Virus record (IMG/VR): IMGVR_UViG_3300030333_005253
Coordinates: 1-29,047 of that record
Reading direction: 5' to 3' (one strand)
Origin: a virus
DNA: 29,047 nt
Under the pieces are notes generated by a model. That model searched no databases, was not told where the DNA came from, and worked only from the letters and a program-made list of their open reading frames with translations. Position numbers and translations under genes: made by a program. Numbering within the stretch: position 1 is the first letter of the stretch; the number at the start of each line of letters is the position of its first letter. This document shows, one piece after another, positions 9,101-18,200 of the stretch.

Positions 9101-10663
9101 TAAGTCTACTCCATTAACTAGTAAACCCTCTCCTTTGGAAAAATTACCAGAAGTTTGTCTTAAATAGATATATTGAGTACCAGCACCAGCATAAACTACA
9201 AAACCAGTAGCACCACTACTTTTACCTTCTATAAAAGCACTTTGAGGAATATCATCAGCATCAACACTTTCATTTAAGGTTAATTTAGTCCATGTTTGAA
9301 CATCATATAATCTTAAATCATATTTTGTAGATGAATCTACATACTTAGTATCAGTAAGATTAAATGTATATATTCTTGCTTCTCCAATTTGAGCACCTCC
9401 ATCTCCTTTCAATCTATTATATAATTTTACAGTTTCTCTTTGTTTTGGTGTTCCAAGTACATTATTAACTTGTATTAGAGTTCCCATATTAAATGGAATC
9501 ATTACATTGGATAATGATTCTGTATCTCTTGGCTTATCTACATCAATAATTGTTGTTCCTGGTTTTTCAACATCATATCCCCTTACATATGCTTTTCCTG
9601 GAGATATTTTAACAGACATTAAATCATCAGAAGGTTCATTTCCTTGTTCTGTCTTTTCATTATCAAAGTATATACCATTATTACCTAGCCTATTATTTAA
9701 TGAATTATGTACTGATGGGTTGAATGGATTTACAGCATAATCTCCAGACTCATCATAAGTTCTTTCTGCCAAATAATCACGAATTACATTATATTGCGTT
9801 TTTGTATTGAGTTTTTGTATCTTACCATCTTTAACTCTTAAAAGTTCAATAAAATCAACATCATTAGTATCAGTTATTAATTTTTTGGTAAGTGATAAAC
9901 CTATTTTAAATCTATCGGCACCAGGAGCAGCATAATTAGTAAATCCTTTAGCGTTATCGTATAAAGACTCATCTTCTTTTGCACTAACAATTGTTTCATC
10001 AACCTTTAAACCAACTCTATATGATGGAGTATTGGTATAATTATCCAAAACTATGGTTTCTTCTGCAACATTTACAAAATAACCTCTAACAAAATATATT
10101 CCGTTACTAATAGATGCAGCAGATCCTATAGATGTTGCATTAGATGATATTAAAGATGCAAAAGGTGTTCCTGCAGCAATTGTTGTATTTCCATACTCTA
10201 CATTTTCAGTAGCACTTAAAGATTCTCCATCTTGGAATTGACTGAAAATGAAATTATTATCAGAATCTATATATTTTACATATATTGTTATATCATCAAC
10301 ATTAATACCATCTACAAATTCAACATGTTGAATTTTTGCTGTAGTTCCAGATACTTGACCTGTTATTTTCTTTCCTATAAAATTTTTAAGATATAATGAA
10401 ATATCAACACCAGAATTTGAAGAATTTAATTTTACTGCATAAAATTGTCCATCATAAGAAATACCACCAGGAATAATTACACTCCCTTCCTTGAACATAT
10501 GAGATCCAAAGGACTGTATTTGACCTTGAAGTACTGATTGTAAAGTTGTTAATTCTCTTGCTTGTACAGGAGCTCCTGGCTTAAATAATACCTTATAAAA
10601 ATTCTTTTCAGAATCAAAATCATCATAGTAGGGACTAATATTTAAATTTGTTTTTTGTGTCAT
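3134..10663 (-). CDS. Very large DUF4815-type virion structural protein (2509 aa)
   Basis: The N-terminus (residues about 1-70: YYDDFDSEKNFYKVLFKPG, then PVQARELTTLQSVLQGQIQ and FKEGSVIIPGG) matches the pattern I know from DUF4815 proteins of marine phage tails. Following parts: a long beta-rich region; a module near residues 1645-1780 (DPLAQTFIVGG ... APLRVQVRTVD ... LAPGREYAIVI ... YTMWTAIMGE) seen in several marine phage fiber/baseplate proteins; GG-x-x-Y repeats near 1915-1985; an LKIGNEIISYS module near 2105-2180 that recurs in the giant neighbour; and a conserved-looking C-terminus (DLKNPATSLKVLLSAYRH, LFPGYDNLTF, YAPRIRELRSIAVR). It follows gp8 with a 6-base gap and overlaps the 69-aa gene by four bases. 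Position suggests a baseplate or fiber-anchoring role where T4 has genes 9-11. I see no sequence match to T4 gp9, gp10 or gp11, so no symbol is given. Confidence 0.85.
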   Translation of the reverse strand: MTQKTNLNISPYYDDFDSEKNFYKVLFKPGAPVQARELTTLQSVLQGQIQSFGSHMFKEGSVIIPGGISYDGQFYAVKLNSSNSGVDISLYLKNFIGKKITGQVSGTTAKIQHVEFVDGINVDDITIYVKYIDSDNNFIFSQFQDGESLSATENVEYGNTTIAAGTPFASLISSNATSIGSAASISNGIYFVRGYFVNVAEETIVLDNYTNTPSYRVGLKVDETIVSAKEDESLYDNAKGFTNYAAPGADRFKIGLSLTKKLITDTNDVDFIELLRVKDGKIQKLNTKTQYNVIRDYLAERTYDESGDYAVNPFNPSVHNSLNNRLGNNGIYFDNEKTEQGNEPSDDLMSVKISPGKAYVRGYDVEKPGTTIIDVDKPRDTESLSNVMIPFNMGTLIQVNNVLGTPKQRETVKLYNRLKGDGGAQIGEARIYTFNLTDTKYVDSSTKYDLRLYDVQTWTKLTLNESVDADDIPQSAFIEGKSSGATGFVVYAGAGTQYIYLRQTSGNFSKGEGLLVNGVDLSRMVKEFVAYGTRNIKSVSQSGHTGFPEFSANTVLQRFRMRGTNQITIPTLAPNKTSFICTSTSQPFSGITTDTIISYSRPGFSTDTYNRVSAVASDGLTITLDSITGVAVSDVYDNALPTTGNATGVTTATFDVFAMAPNIRSNGGLFAPLGNSNVSSTDLTGSTLTISEQITDEDTDSNGQLSIDLAAVGITSAAYETFDQERYSVTYKDSGAQASIDSSQFNITNNQVTINGLRTGQTDNLVVDTTLVKYGIQSKIKQYNRSASIVISRSKYKQSGVGVNTSLNDGLSHSIYYGVRVQDEEICLNYPDVAKVVSVYESLDNSDPTLDRIQFTSTASVHTNAIIGEHIIGSTSKAIARVVSSPSANNLEVVYLTSDKLSSGESVVFDESKLNTEVELITLGNYKNITESFTVDKGQRDEYYDYSRIVRRDSAKEPSRRLLIVFDYYSIPSTDDGDVFTVLSYDKERYLEDIPTIGKYGIRASDTLDFRPRVSVFDPTSEWKSPFDFSARNFGTSPKYLLTSNEGSMVGYDYYLPRIDKLYLDKFGKFILEKGISSKYPKPPVKNDALMQVATINLPPYLYHPRNASISLIDNRRYTMRDIGNIEDRVENLEQVTTLSLLELDTQVLQIQDADGRNRFKSGFFVDSFKDYTSIDSNLSAVQVNTRLNELVPIVSRNSIASQLASLDEVTTQTQDFNDNFQTLDPNIQKTGDAITLKYEESDWLEQPMATTSENVNPFHVVVYNGNVELNPQNDSWVRTIQLPDNNIRITNSQNVVQNLESNINLDLGTINTTRITQSTMRVALIDEHAMAEAAEIEANGGMSVGETRVLNNSVSSSSVSNQSTSFNVDDVNTRNELVASGDEEFMRSRNTQFIATNLKPSTRYYQFLDGRSDVDFVPKLIEIATDSTLNTSGATDAFVVGETVTGYVDGVELIKFRVCSPRHKFGPFNNPTSIYTINPYDKTESISETYSLSSKILNVDTTALSTEAQGLYSGYVTTGMKLVGENGAEAYVKDLRLLSDNYGDVIGTFFLRNPNSSPVPSVRVETGTKTFKLTSSPTNERGAPGSNEISYGESRYTSTGTLNQWENTVTTTSNETVLETNLTTNATANLQINETDFGMTEIEYYDPLAQTFIVGGNVEAPSDIDLSDDVNGVFLTSVDLFFRTVDSGNAPLRVQVRTVDLGFPTLNVIGKTVTLRPTTTDANGNIISNIQTSDDGSLATNVKFPEPIYLAPGREYAIVIISANSDEYTMWTAIMGEKSVEATSIPPTENAASAVYERQFALGSLFKSQNGSIWTPNQYQDLKFKLYKANFTQETGTAYFYNPDLSRSNGYIPTLGIDPIKTLSKTATINISKLNETIPSVSTLVGILTAGRKLSGVNGKGGSATIVGRGSSVFDCGTVTEGGLNYTTDSSVDTFNYVGSGSGLKLNITSVDATTGAIGVVTFTGIADDRGKGYQDGDVVGIVTSTVGNATLSHGTGTGAKITIKQSGDIDTLFVSNLLGQVGSSGNEFATGIGVSYYNNSGTIVSTAVTVTSANATGGEYSGNYIKVSHFNHGMYSNTNKVVLSDIESSVAPTTLSASLTNTETTNITVLSGTNFTTFEGQSVSATNPGYLKIGNEIISYSSAAGNTLGISSRGVDSTVITNHDNNDLVYKYELNGVSLRRINDVEHTVANPIGIDDYHIAINMSANGVNRSVDGVPTGFPALSFSNESSVGGSRVRSTENIAYTTITPYYNIRTPGSLTSASARIRTITGTSVSGSESSFNDSGYEPVALNVPNSLTSTRIICSKVNQDEYLSGLPRNKSLTTAINFRTTDNNLSPILHLDTAFSELRISRLDKPVVNYPTDGRVNSILNDPHSAVYVSRVVDLKNPATSLKVLLSAYRHSSADFRVLYTLIRPDSSQVEQKFQLFPGYDNLTFTNESGFKVVDESLNSGLPDTFVPASLTNQFLDYEFTVDDLDLFTGYAIKIVMSGTNQAYAPRIRELRSIAVR
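3150..3155 (-). promoter_or_regulatory. Ribosome binding site of the 69-aa gene
   Basis: AAGGAG on the minus strand, 12 bases before the ATG at 3137 and 15 before the alternative ATG at 3134, inside the final codons of the 2509-aa gene. It supports the 69-aa frame as a real gene. Confidence 0.6.
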
Positions 10664-10669
10664 TTTTCT

Positions 10670-12235
10670 TTAAAATTCCAAGATGATTTTAATGTCTTCT
10701 TTTTGTCTAGAATCTCTTTGTACTAGAGGTCTATTATTAATATAAATTACTTCACCTGTCTTTTTATTTATCTCTGGATTTGCTAGTCCATTTGTAAAGA
10801 CAACTCCTAAATTTATATCTTTAGAGTTCACCGTGGTTTTAATTCCACTAAATCCACTATCAATAACACTAGTAAATGGACTAATATTACCAGCACCTGT
10901 ATCATCTGCAGGACTTGCGAATGATACTACTTTAGAAACTGAACTAACAGTACCCCAATCCAGTTGATCCTTTGTATTTCCAAAATATAATGATCTATCT
11001 TGGAAATACTTTAAAACTTTAGTTTCATCATCATATGATGCAACATATCCTTTTGCAGTTCCGCTACTATTTGTTTGTTCTATTTTAGTACCAATAGTAG
11101 GATTTGAGCTAGTTGAAGATATTTTCACAGAATATAAAGAAGAATAATCACTTCCAGTAAAAATATTATCTGAAGTATATTGACTTGGATTTTTTAAAAT
11201 TCCTACTTGACAGAATTTAGTATCTATTGGAAAATCTTTAGTTGCATCATCAAATCTTGCATATACTAGTACTTTATCTGTACCTAATTCAGTGTAAATA
11301 TTATATCCATGTCCTTTAGAAGGTGGAATAATAGGTATTAATTTTGCTGGATTTGGAATAGAACCATCAGGTTGTAAATTTCCCAAATCAACTACACCAA
11401 AAGTATATCCACTTCCACCAGATACAACTACAGCACTAGTTATTGTTCCTGATCCAGGAGCTACAGTTATTGATACTTTACCTCCAGTTCCATCTCCTAA
11501 TATATCAACTACCCCATCTTTATAATTTGCTCCACCATCAGCAATATATATTTTTTTAATTTGATTTAAATTAATATCAGAATTACCTGCTTCTCTAACA
11601 TTTTGAATTTGATTATCTGTTGAAGTCTCCCATTCATTAGGAACAACAACATATTCTGTAGAATCAAATTTTATAATATCACTAGGAGAAACTGAAAATA
11701 GATATTTCCAAACATACCCATCACCACTTGTTCCAGCAGCTGTTGGTTCTAAATCAGTAAAAGTAGGTTCATCTTTAGACGGATTACCTTTAAGATTATC
11801 TCCAGAAGAACCATTGTCTATACAAACATAAACCCTAAAATCGCTATTAATTACATAATAATTTGAATCATATAATCTACTTAAATTAGAATTTGGTGCT
11901 GGATTTGCATTACTATAATCATGTCTGTACATATCATAACGTGTATTGCTAGACCAATTAACTCTTCTTATAAGTCTTCTAACATTAGCACTAGTTACTT
12001 TCTTACCAAATAAAGCAGCATCTCTATATTGAGAATTATATTGCAAATTATCAACTGGATTTAAAGTATCTGTATTCCAGGAACTTTCCGAATCAGTTCT
12101 TCCAAAACCTGAAGATGGAGTTGCTGGATTAGGTAGTCCTAAAAATACATAATATGAATTATTAGTATCTAATACGGAATCTACAAAATTACCTGCATTC
12201 AATATTCTAAATTGATCTGTTACTATGGCTGGCAT
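10670..12235 (-). CDS. 8: Baseplate wedge protein gp8
   Basis: Homologue of T4 gp8, a dimeric baseplate wedge subunit that binds gp7 and gp10 in T4. Recognisable blocks are GDGYVWKYLFSVSP (about residues 169-182; T4 has GDGYVWEYLFEIPP), EYVVVP near 195, and the C-terminus GEVIYINNRPLVQRDSRQKE ending ILEF (T4: GEMIYMENRPP...ILFTF). The N-terminal IVTDQFRILNA fits T4 IVTSKFRTEKM. At 521 aa it is much longer than T4 gp8 (334 aa). Part of the excess is an insertion around residues 225-285 with two GG-x-x-Y units (IADGGANYKD, VVSGGSGYTF), the same module found many times in the adjacent giant protein. It is the first gene after the late promoter at 12254-12261. Its ATG at 12235 has no strong Shine-Dalgarno site. 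Confidence 0.92.
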   Translation of the reverse strand: MPAIVTDQFRILNAGNFVDSVLDTNNSYYVFLGLPNPATPSSGFGRTDSESSWNTDTLNPVDNLQYNSQYRDAALFGKKVTSANVRRLIRRVNWSSNTRYDMYRHDYSNANPAPNSNLSRLYDSNYYVINSDFRVYVCIDNGSSGDNLKGNPSKDEPTFTDLEPTAAGTSGDGYVWKYLFSVSPSDIIKFDSTEYVVVPNEWETSTDNQIQNVREAGNSDINLNQIKKIYIADGGANYKDGVVDILGDGTGGKVSITVAPGSGTITSAVVVSGGSGYTFGVVDLGNLQPDGSIPNPAKLIPIIPPSKGHGYNIYTELGTDKVLVYARFDDATKDFPIDTKFCQVGILKNPSQYTSDNIFTGSDYSSLYSVKISSTSSNPTIGTKIEQTNSSGTAKGYVASYDDETKVLKYFQDRSLYFGNTKDQLDWGTVSSVSKVVSFASPADDTGAGNISPFTSVIDSGFSGIKTTVNSKDINLGVVFTNGLANPEINKKTGEVIYINNRPLVQRDSRQKEDIKIILEF

Positions 12236-12253
12236 CTTAAATAGTTTTTTAGA

Positions 12254-12261
12254 TATTTATA
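12254..12261 (-). promoter_or_regulatory. T4-type late promoter (TATAAATA) for gene 8 and the following genes
   Basis: Perfect TATAAATA on the minus strand, 18 bases before the gp8 ATG. The TAA stop codon of the giant gene (12259-12257) lies inside the box, so promoter and terminal codons are superimposed. Confidence 0.75.
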
Positions 12262-15200
12262 ATAGTTTTGGAAGAGCACCAGTACTTCTCAATCCAGTAC
12301 CTCTTCTCTGTATCACTGGGAATGTTGTTATTCCAACATCTACAACATTACCAGTTACTGCTATTGACACTGGAGAACTCGACCTAGTTCCTGTTAATTT
12401 ACCCCAAGAGAACTTACCAATCGTCTTTGTACCCATTGAAGTTGCAATTCCAACTGGATTGCTATGAATTAAAGTAGTAACAATACCTGTTGTTCCAGAA
12501 TAAGAAAAACTATCAATGATGTATATATTATCTAAGAATGTAGTTCCTATACCCACTACAGCAGAATCACTTCCTGTTCTATCAATTGATGTTGCACCAT
12601 ATCCTAAATTAGTATCAAATATATAAAGTGGATTTCCTACTTCCATTCCTGTCCATCCAGCAGTAGACTTACTTACAAAGAATTTAAATCCTAAAGTAGA
12701 AATACCAACAGTCGTTGTAGTTATACCAGTTACAATCCCAGAGAAACCTTGACCATTAACATTAGCCATATATTCGAAAGTTGGATTAGGAACTGAAACT
12801 ACAATCTGCGGTGCAATTGTATATCCTGCTCCAGAATTAGTAATTGCAAATGAATTTACAGTTCCAACTCCAGATATACCTAATGTTGCAGTTGCAGTTG
12901 ATCCAACACCCACATATGCATTACTTTGAGCATCCCATGCCTTAATATTAGGTGGTGCAGAAATTTTAATTGTAGGTGCTGTATTATAATTAGTTCCACC
13001 ATTAGTAATATGTAATCCAGATATAGTTCCAGCAGCAGATACAGTAGCAGTTATAGCAGCAGCAACTGGATATGAATTGTTAGAAATGGTAATTGTTTCA
13101 TAATTAACTGCATTATCATATTCAAACAATTCTATAGAATCAACAAATATAGAAGTTTGTGAAGTTCCTACATTACCAATTATTTTTGATACTGGATAGA
13201 TTTGTGATTCTATAGAATCTCTTGATTTATATGCTACTTCACCATTAATAACACTTTCAATTTTTTGTTTAGTCCAACTAAGAGGTTTATAATTAACATC
13301 ATCTACCCCTTTACCAGAATATACATTGGTCTCAAATTTATCAGAATAAGATAAATCATAAATTGTTCTGCTATCCTGTGTTTCAGTTTCAGCATCTTTT
13401 CTATGAACCCTTACACTATCACCTCTTTGTAGGGTTTTCTTTATACCAGTAACTAAACTATCATCAAGATTTCTTGTACCTCTATAGAAGAATATTGCAA
13501 CATTATCTTCTTCTTTTGGTGCTGTAGTAAAGACAAATGATGTACCACCCTCAAATAAATATGATTCTCCTGGATTTTGAATTATTCCATTAATAGTAAT
13601 GAATAGATTATTTTGAAGATCTACATATGAACCAGCTTGAGACTCAAAACTGAGTAGTTGATTATTATAATAGAGTGGGAACCTTACTCTCTTACCATCT
13701 TGATATTTTTTAATTGAATCAATAAAATCAAATTCACCAAATTGCCAAGCAGCAAATGTGTCTGTAAAAATTTCATCAACAGTTAATTCTAATTCTGATA
13801 CAACATTCTGCAATGTTCTAGCAGTAACTAAACCAACAGGTTTAATTACATCTCCACGTTTGAATGCATACCCATTTCTAGCAATTTTATAATCAGTAAC
13901 TTCAAAAGTATTAGAACCTAGATCAACAGTAGAAGCAGCACTAACAGCAATATCAACTAAAAGACCTGTTCCAGTTTCATCAGTAACTCCTTGTCCTAAT
14001 CTTGATATTCCCTTAATATTAAGATTTGAATAACTTGGATCTGAAACAAATACTCTAGGATTGGTATAATTTGTACCAGCAGCACCGATATTAAATGTTA
14101 ATGCACCACCACTTCCATTTGGAGATTTGCCAACATTCACGGTAAATGATGTGGTAGTTCCAACAGTTTCAACACCCAATACTTTACCATCTGTCCAATG
14201 GAATGGATCAGTTGTTCTTGGATATGAATGAAGAGTCTTATGACTATCTTGAGCACATGTAAATGTTATAGCACCTGTAGAAATTCCAATGAAACTAGTT
14301 GCTTTCTTAACTGCATTTGTAGCAGTTCCACCAGTATAAGTATGAGCATAATTTCCTGCTGTACTAATACCAACTTGAAGTTCAAATGTATTAGTGGTTT
14401 TATTAGCAATTGATATCCACTTATTGTAAATTGGATCAGTATTTCTTGGATAAGTATGACTACTAACACCACCATCTTTATCACATGTAAATGTTAATGA
14501 GTTTTCAGCAATCTTAACATAATCACCATTACTAAATCCATGAGATGCCGAAGTAACTGTCATTATTCCTGTTGTAGCAGTATAATCAGCACCAGTTATA
14601 TCTTTAGGGAGTGCACCACCTAATAGATGTACTCCAGTCGTTGTAATTGTTAATACACCAGTAGAAGGATCATATAAAGTGCCAGATGTTGCACTAAGAT
14701 TACCAGGTGTGCCACTAAGTCTTCTAATTCCATTAGTTGCACCACTTATAAAGATGTGTGTATTAACTCCAACTGGATGTGCAGTTATAGTTGCTCCACT
14801 ACCACTTGATGCAGCACCAACATTAACCTCAATGGTATTCAATGTAGTAGCAGCAATAGATACTGCCATATTATTGTATATTGGGTCTGTTACACGTGGA
14901 TATTGATGAGATGTTGAATGATTATCTCTAGAACAGCTGAATAGTAAAGAATTAGTACCAATTCCTATTGTATTACTAGTAGTAAGATTGTGGTTATTAA
15001 TAGTTAATATCAATCTACCAGAATGAGACTCATAGAACGCATCTGTGGGCGTTAGAGCACCTACTCCAGCGACAAGAATAGAATCAGTATCAGCACCTAT
15101 GAATCTATGTTCATATCCTTTATCAGTTACTGCTATTCCAATAGAAATAATATCATTATATCCTTGACCATATGTTAAATCACCATACCAAGGCATAACA

Positions 15201-18200
15201 TCTCCACTACCAACATAAGTATGTGGAATAGTACATACACCAACATCAGCAGTGAATGTATTTACTGAAGCAATTCCTGTGATATTAAATGGTCTATCAT
15301 TAATAGTGTCTGGGAATATAGTAGTAGTAACTCCTGCGTGTTCTGCAGTACATGTAAAATGAAGTCCAACCATAGTAACTTCATTAGTTTCACCAATAAC
15401 TAATCCATGCTGCTCTACAGTTGTTACATCCATTAATCCAGTTACATTATTATAGGATGCAGTACTAATTGATAGAGCAGAACCAGTTGTAGCAAATCCA
15501 ACAACTGATGTAATAGAACCACCAGCACCAGTTATAGGTCTTATTTGTGCTCCTAAAAGAGGTGCATATCCAATTCCACCAGTAGCACCAAGTGAAACAA
15601 CAACACCTCCTCTTGGTAATTGATTCATATTTACATCTGATTCGGAAATATAAACTTCTCCACCCAAATCAGTACCATCATTAGTAGTAATACCACTAAA
15701 GCGAACAGTTGATACACCTGCTATATTTACTTCTGGATCTATTATTTCAAAATTATTTTCTGGATTATTTGATGTAGATGGAGTTTGGAATATACTATTA
15801 ATGAATAAAATACCATTTCCACCAGTAGTTCCAATACCAGCAGTATTTGCACCACCTACTGTTAAAGTAAATGATGTAGCAATACCTGTAAATTGATCTG
15901 AAATATCATCATATATTTGGTTTGTATCATAATTTTGTCTTAAAAATACTCTTCCATTAAAGTCAGACTTTGGAAAATCTAAATTACTATTATCTTTTAG
16001 AATTGTTGGGGTTCCTGTAGGTGGTGTAATGAAATGAATATTCTTACCTACAATATTATAAGAACCTTTATAAAGTCTTACATTTGATCCATCTGTATGT
16101 GATGTTGCAGAAGAACCAACTACAGCTCTATCAACATTAACTATAGTAGATGCTCCAACTCCAGTTATTGGTCCAATAGCAGTTGTCCCAAACCCAACAT
16201 TTCTAACTTTTACATATTCATCATTAATTCTTAAAATATCTTCTGGAGCTATTGTGCCAATACCACTAAGAGCAAATATTGTTGATGCAGTACCAATTTG
16301 ACCACCATTTCCAGATAAAGTATGTAATATTGGAGTATAAATTAATGGATATTGAGTAATATTATCAATAGATATTAAAGATTTCTCATTTGATTTTGCC
16401 ATTGATAATTCATGAGCATTTCCTTCTCCAGATGACGCAAATGTTGCATTAGTTCCTGCTTCTGCCAATGCTCTAGTTGTGGCAATTTGGAAACTATCAT
16501 CAGTAACTTTAATAGCAAAAACTGATGAAGGTAAAGGTGTACCTGTACTATCAGTCATTGCAGTTGATCCAACTCCAACAAATGTAGCCTTGGGTGTGTA
16601 TTTTAACTCTTCACCTGTACTAAAGAAATGATTTTTAATAGTGAAAGTACCAGTAGCTAAATTTAGATCATTAGAATCTTTAGGATTAAATGATTTTGCA
16701 AAAATATAATCACCGTTATATGTTGCAGGGAATTCAGTTCTATTAATTCTCCTACCTTTAAGTGCATTATATCCTTTAGTACTAATAGATTCTACGACAT
16801 TTCCATAAGTAGCATCTGGTGGTGTATTAACAGTGTCAACAAAAGTATAAAAACACTCATTAAAAGATGATATTTTAATTTCAGATGTCATTGATGCATC
16901 TGGATAGAATTTTAATATAAAATTATCTCCAGAATAAACTCCACCAAAAGTACCAATACCTTGAGCAGAATCATAAGCTGTAGTACTTGCAACAGAAAGA
17001 AATGGAGATTGTTGAACATAAACATTAGTTGTTCTATCATTAATTGTTAGAACTTCATGTAAAGCCTTTGATACTCCCATACCAACTTCAACATATGATT
17101 TAACAGCATTAAATAAATTTTTATTTAAACTGAATACAGTTGTTGCAGCTGCAGAAACAGTTGATTCAAAACTAGATTGATATATTGAAGTTCTTTCTTG
17201 ACCATCATCCTGTGTAGTTAATTTAAATCTATAAGTACCTTCACCAGTTGCAGTTGTTCCAAATCCAACAATTTTGGACTTAAGACTAACATCATGTTCT
17301 GTATCATTAGTATAATTAAGTGATAATAATCCAGATGAAATATCAGCATTAAATGATCCTATAGGAGAATCAGAAGTAAATTTCTTATCAGAATCAAAAT
17401 AATAATCAGAAATATATGTATTAGTTCCATCATGTACTAAAAATATATCAACAAAATTCATTTCTCTTGTTGTATTATCAATAACTTGTGTATTGACAAA
17501 TAAAGAGTTAAATTTATGTGTCCCAACTCCTATAATTGAACTTGTTATACCTGCTACATTTGTAGTAGAAGCAACACCCACAGCAGCACCAGTTAAATCA
17601 ATAAATCCTACTGTTTGAGTGCCAATCCCAGATGTGGAACCATCAAAAATAGATTTTCTATATTTTAGATCATAATCAGTAAAAATTGTATCTTTAGGAG
17701 TAAATCTTAAATAACTATCATTAAATTCATTAACATATATTGAGAATGTTCCATAACTTTTGTCTTCAAGATGATTAACTTCAGTACCAGCATTATCTAA
17801 ACTTCCTTTTTCCAGTAAGAAATTATTATCACCATCATTTAGAATAACTAATTCTGTTAATTGAACTTGATTATTCTCAAAAGCTTCATTTACTCTTACT
17901 AAAATACTATCGTATGAAAGTGATGAACTTAATTTAAATAAATCAACAAATGTATCAGGATCATCACCTAAATTAGAAAATTGTTGATTTATATTATCAA
18001 TTGGTAAAACTGCATTAGTTTTACAAATAGTATAATCTGTTAATTTTTGTGTTTTTAATTTTAAGAATTTAGATGAATCTCCAACTAAATCAATATCTAT
18101 AGCAAGATCAAAATTATTAATAGTATCTACTCTATTTTCTTCTAATATATCTTTTATTACAATTGAACCTACAGAACTTCCAATACCCACGTTGGTAGTT

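Noticed and set aside
14266-14484. A 72-codon frame on the minus strand inside the giant gene
   Set aside because: It overlaps the giant gene in another frame, in the YPR repeat region, and its translation is a low-complexity run of Leu/Ile/Val without any family pattern. It is a by-product of the repeats.
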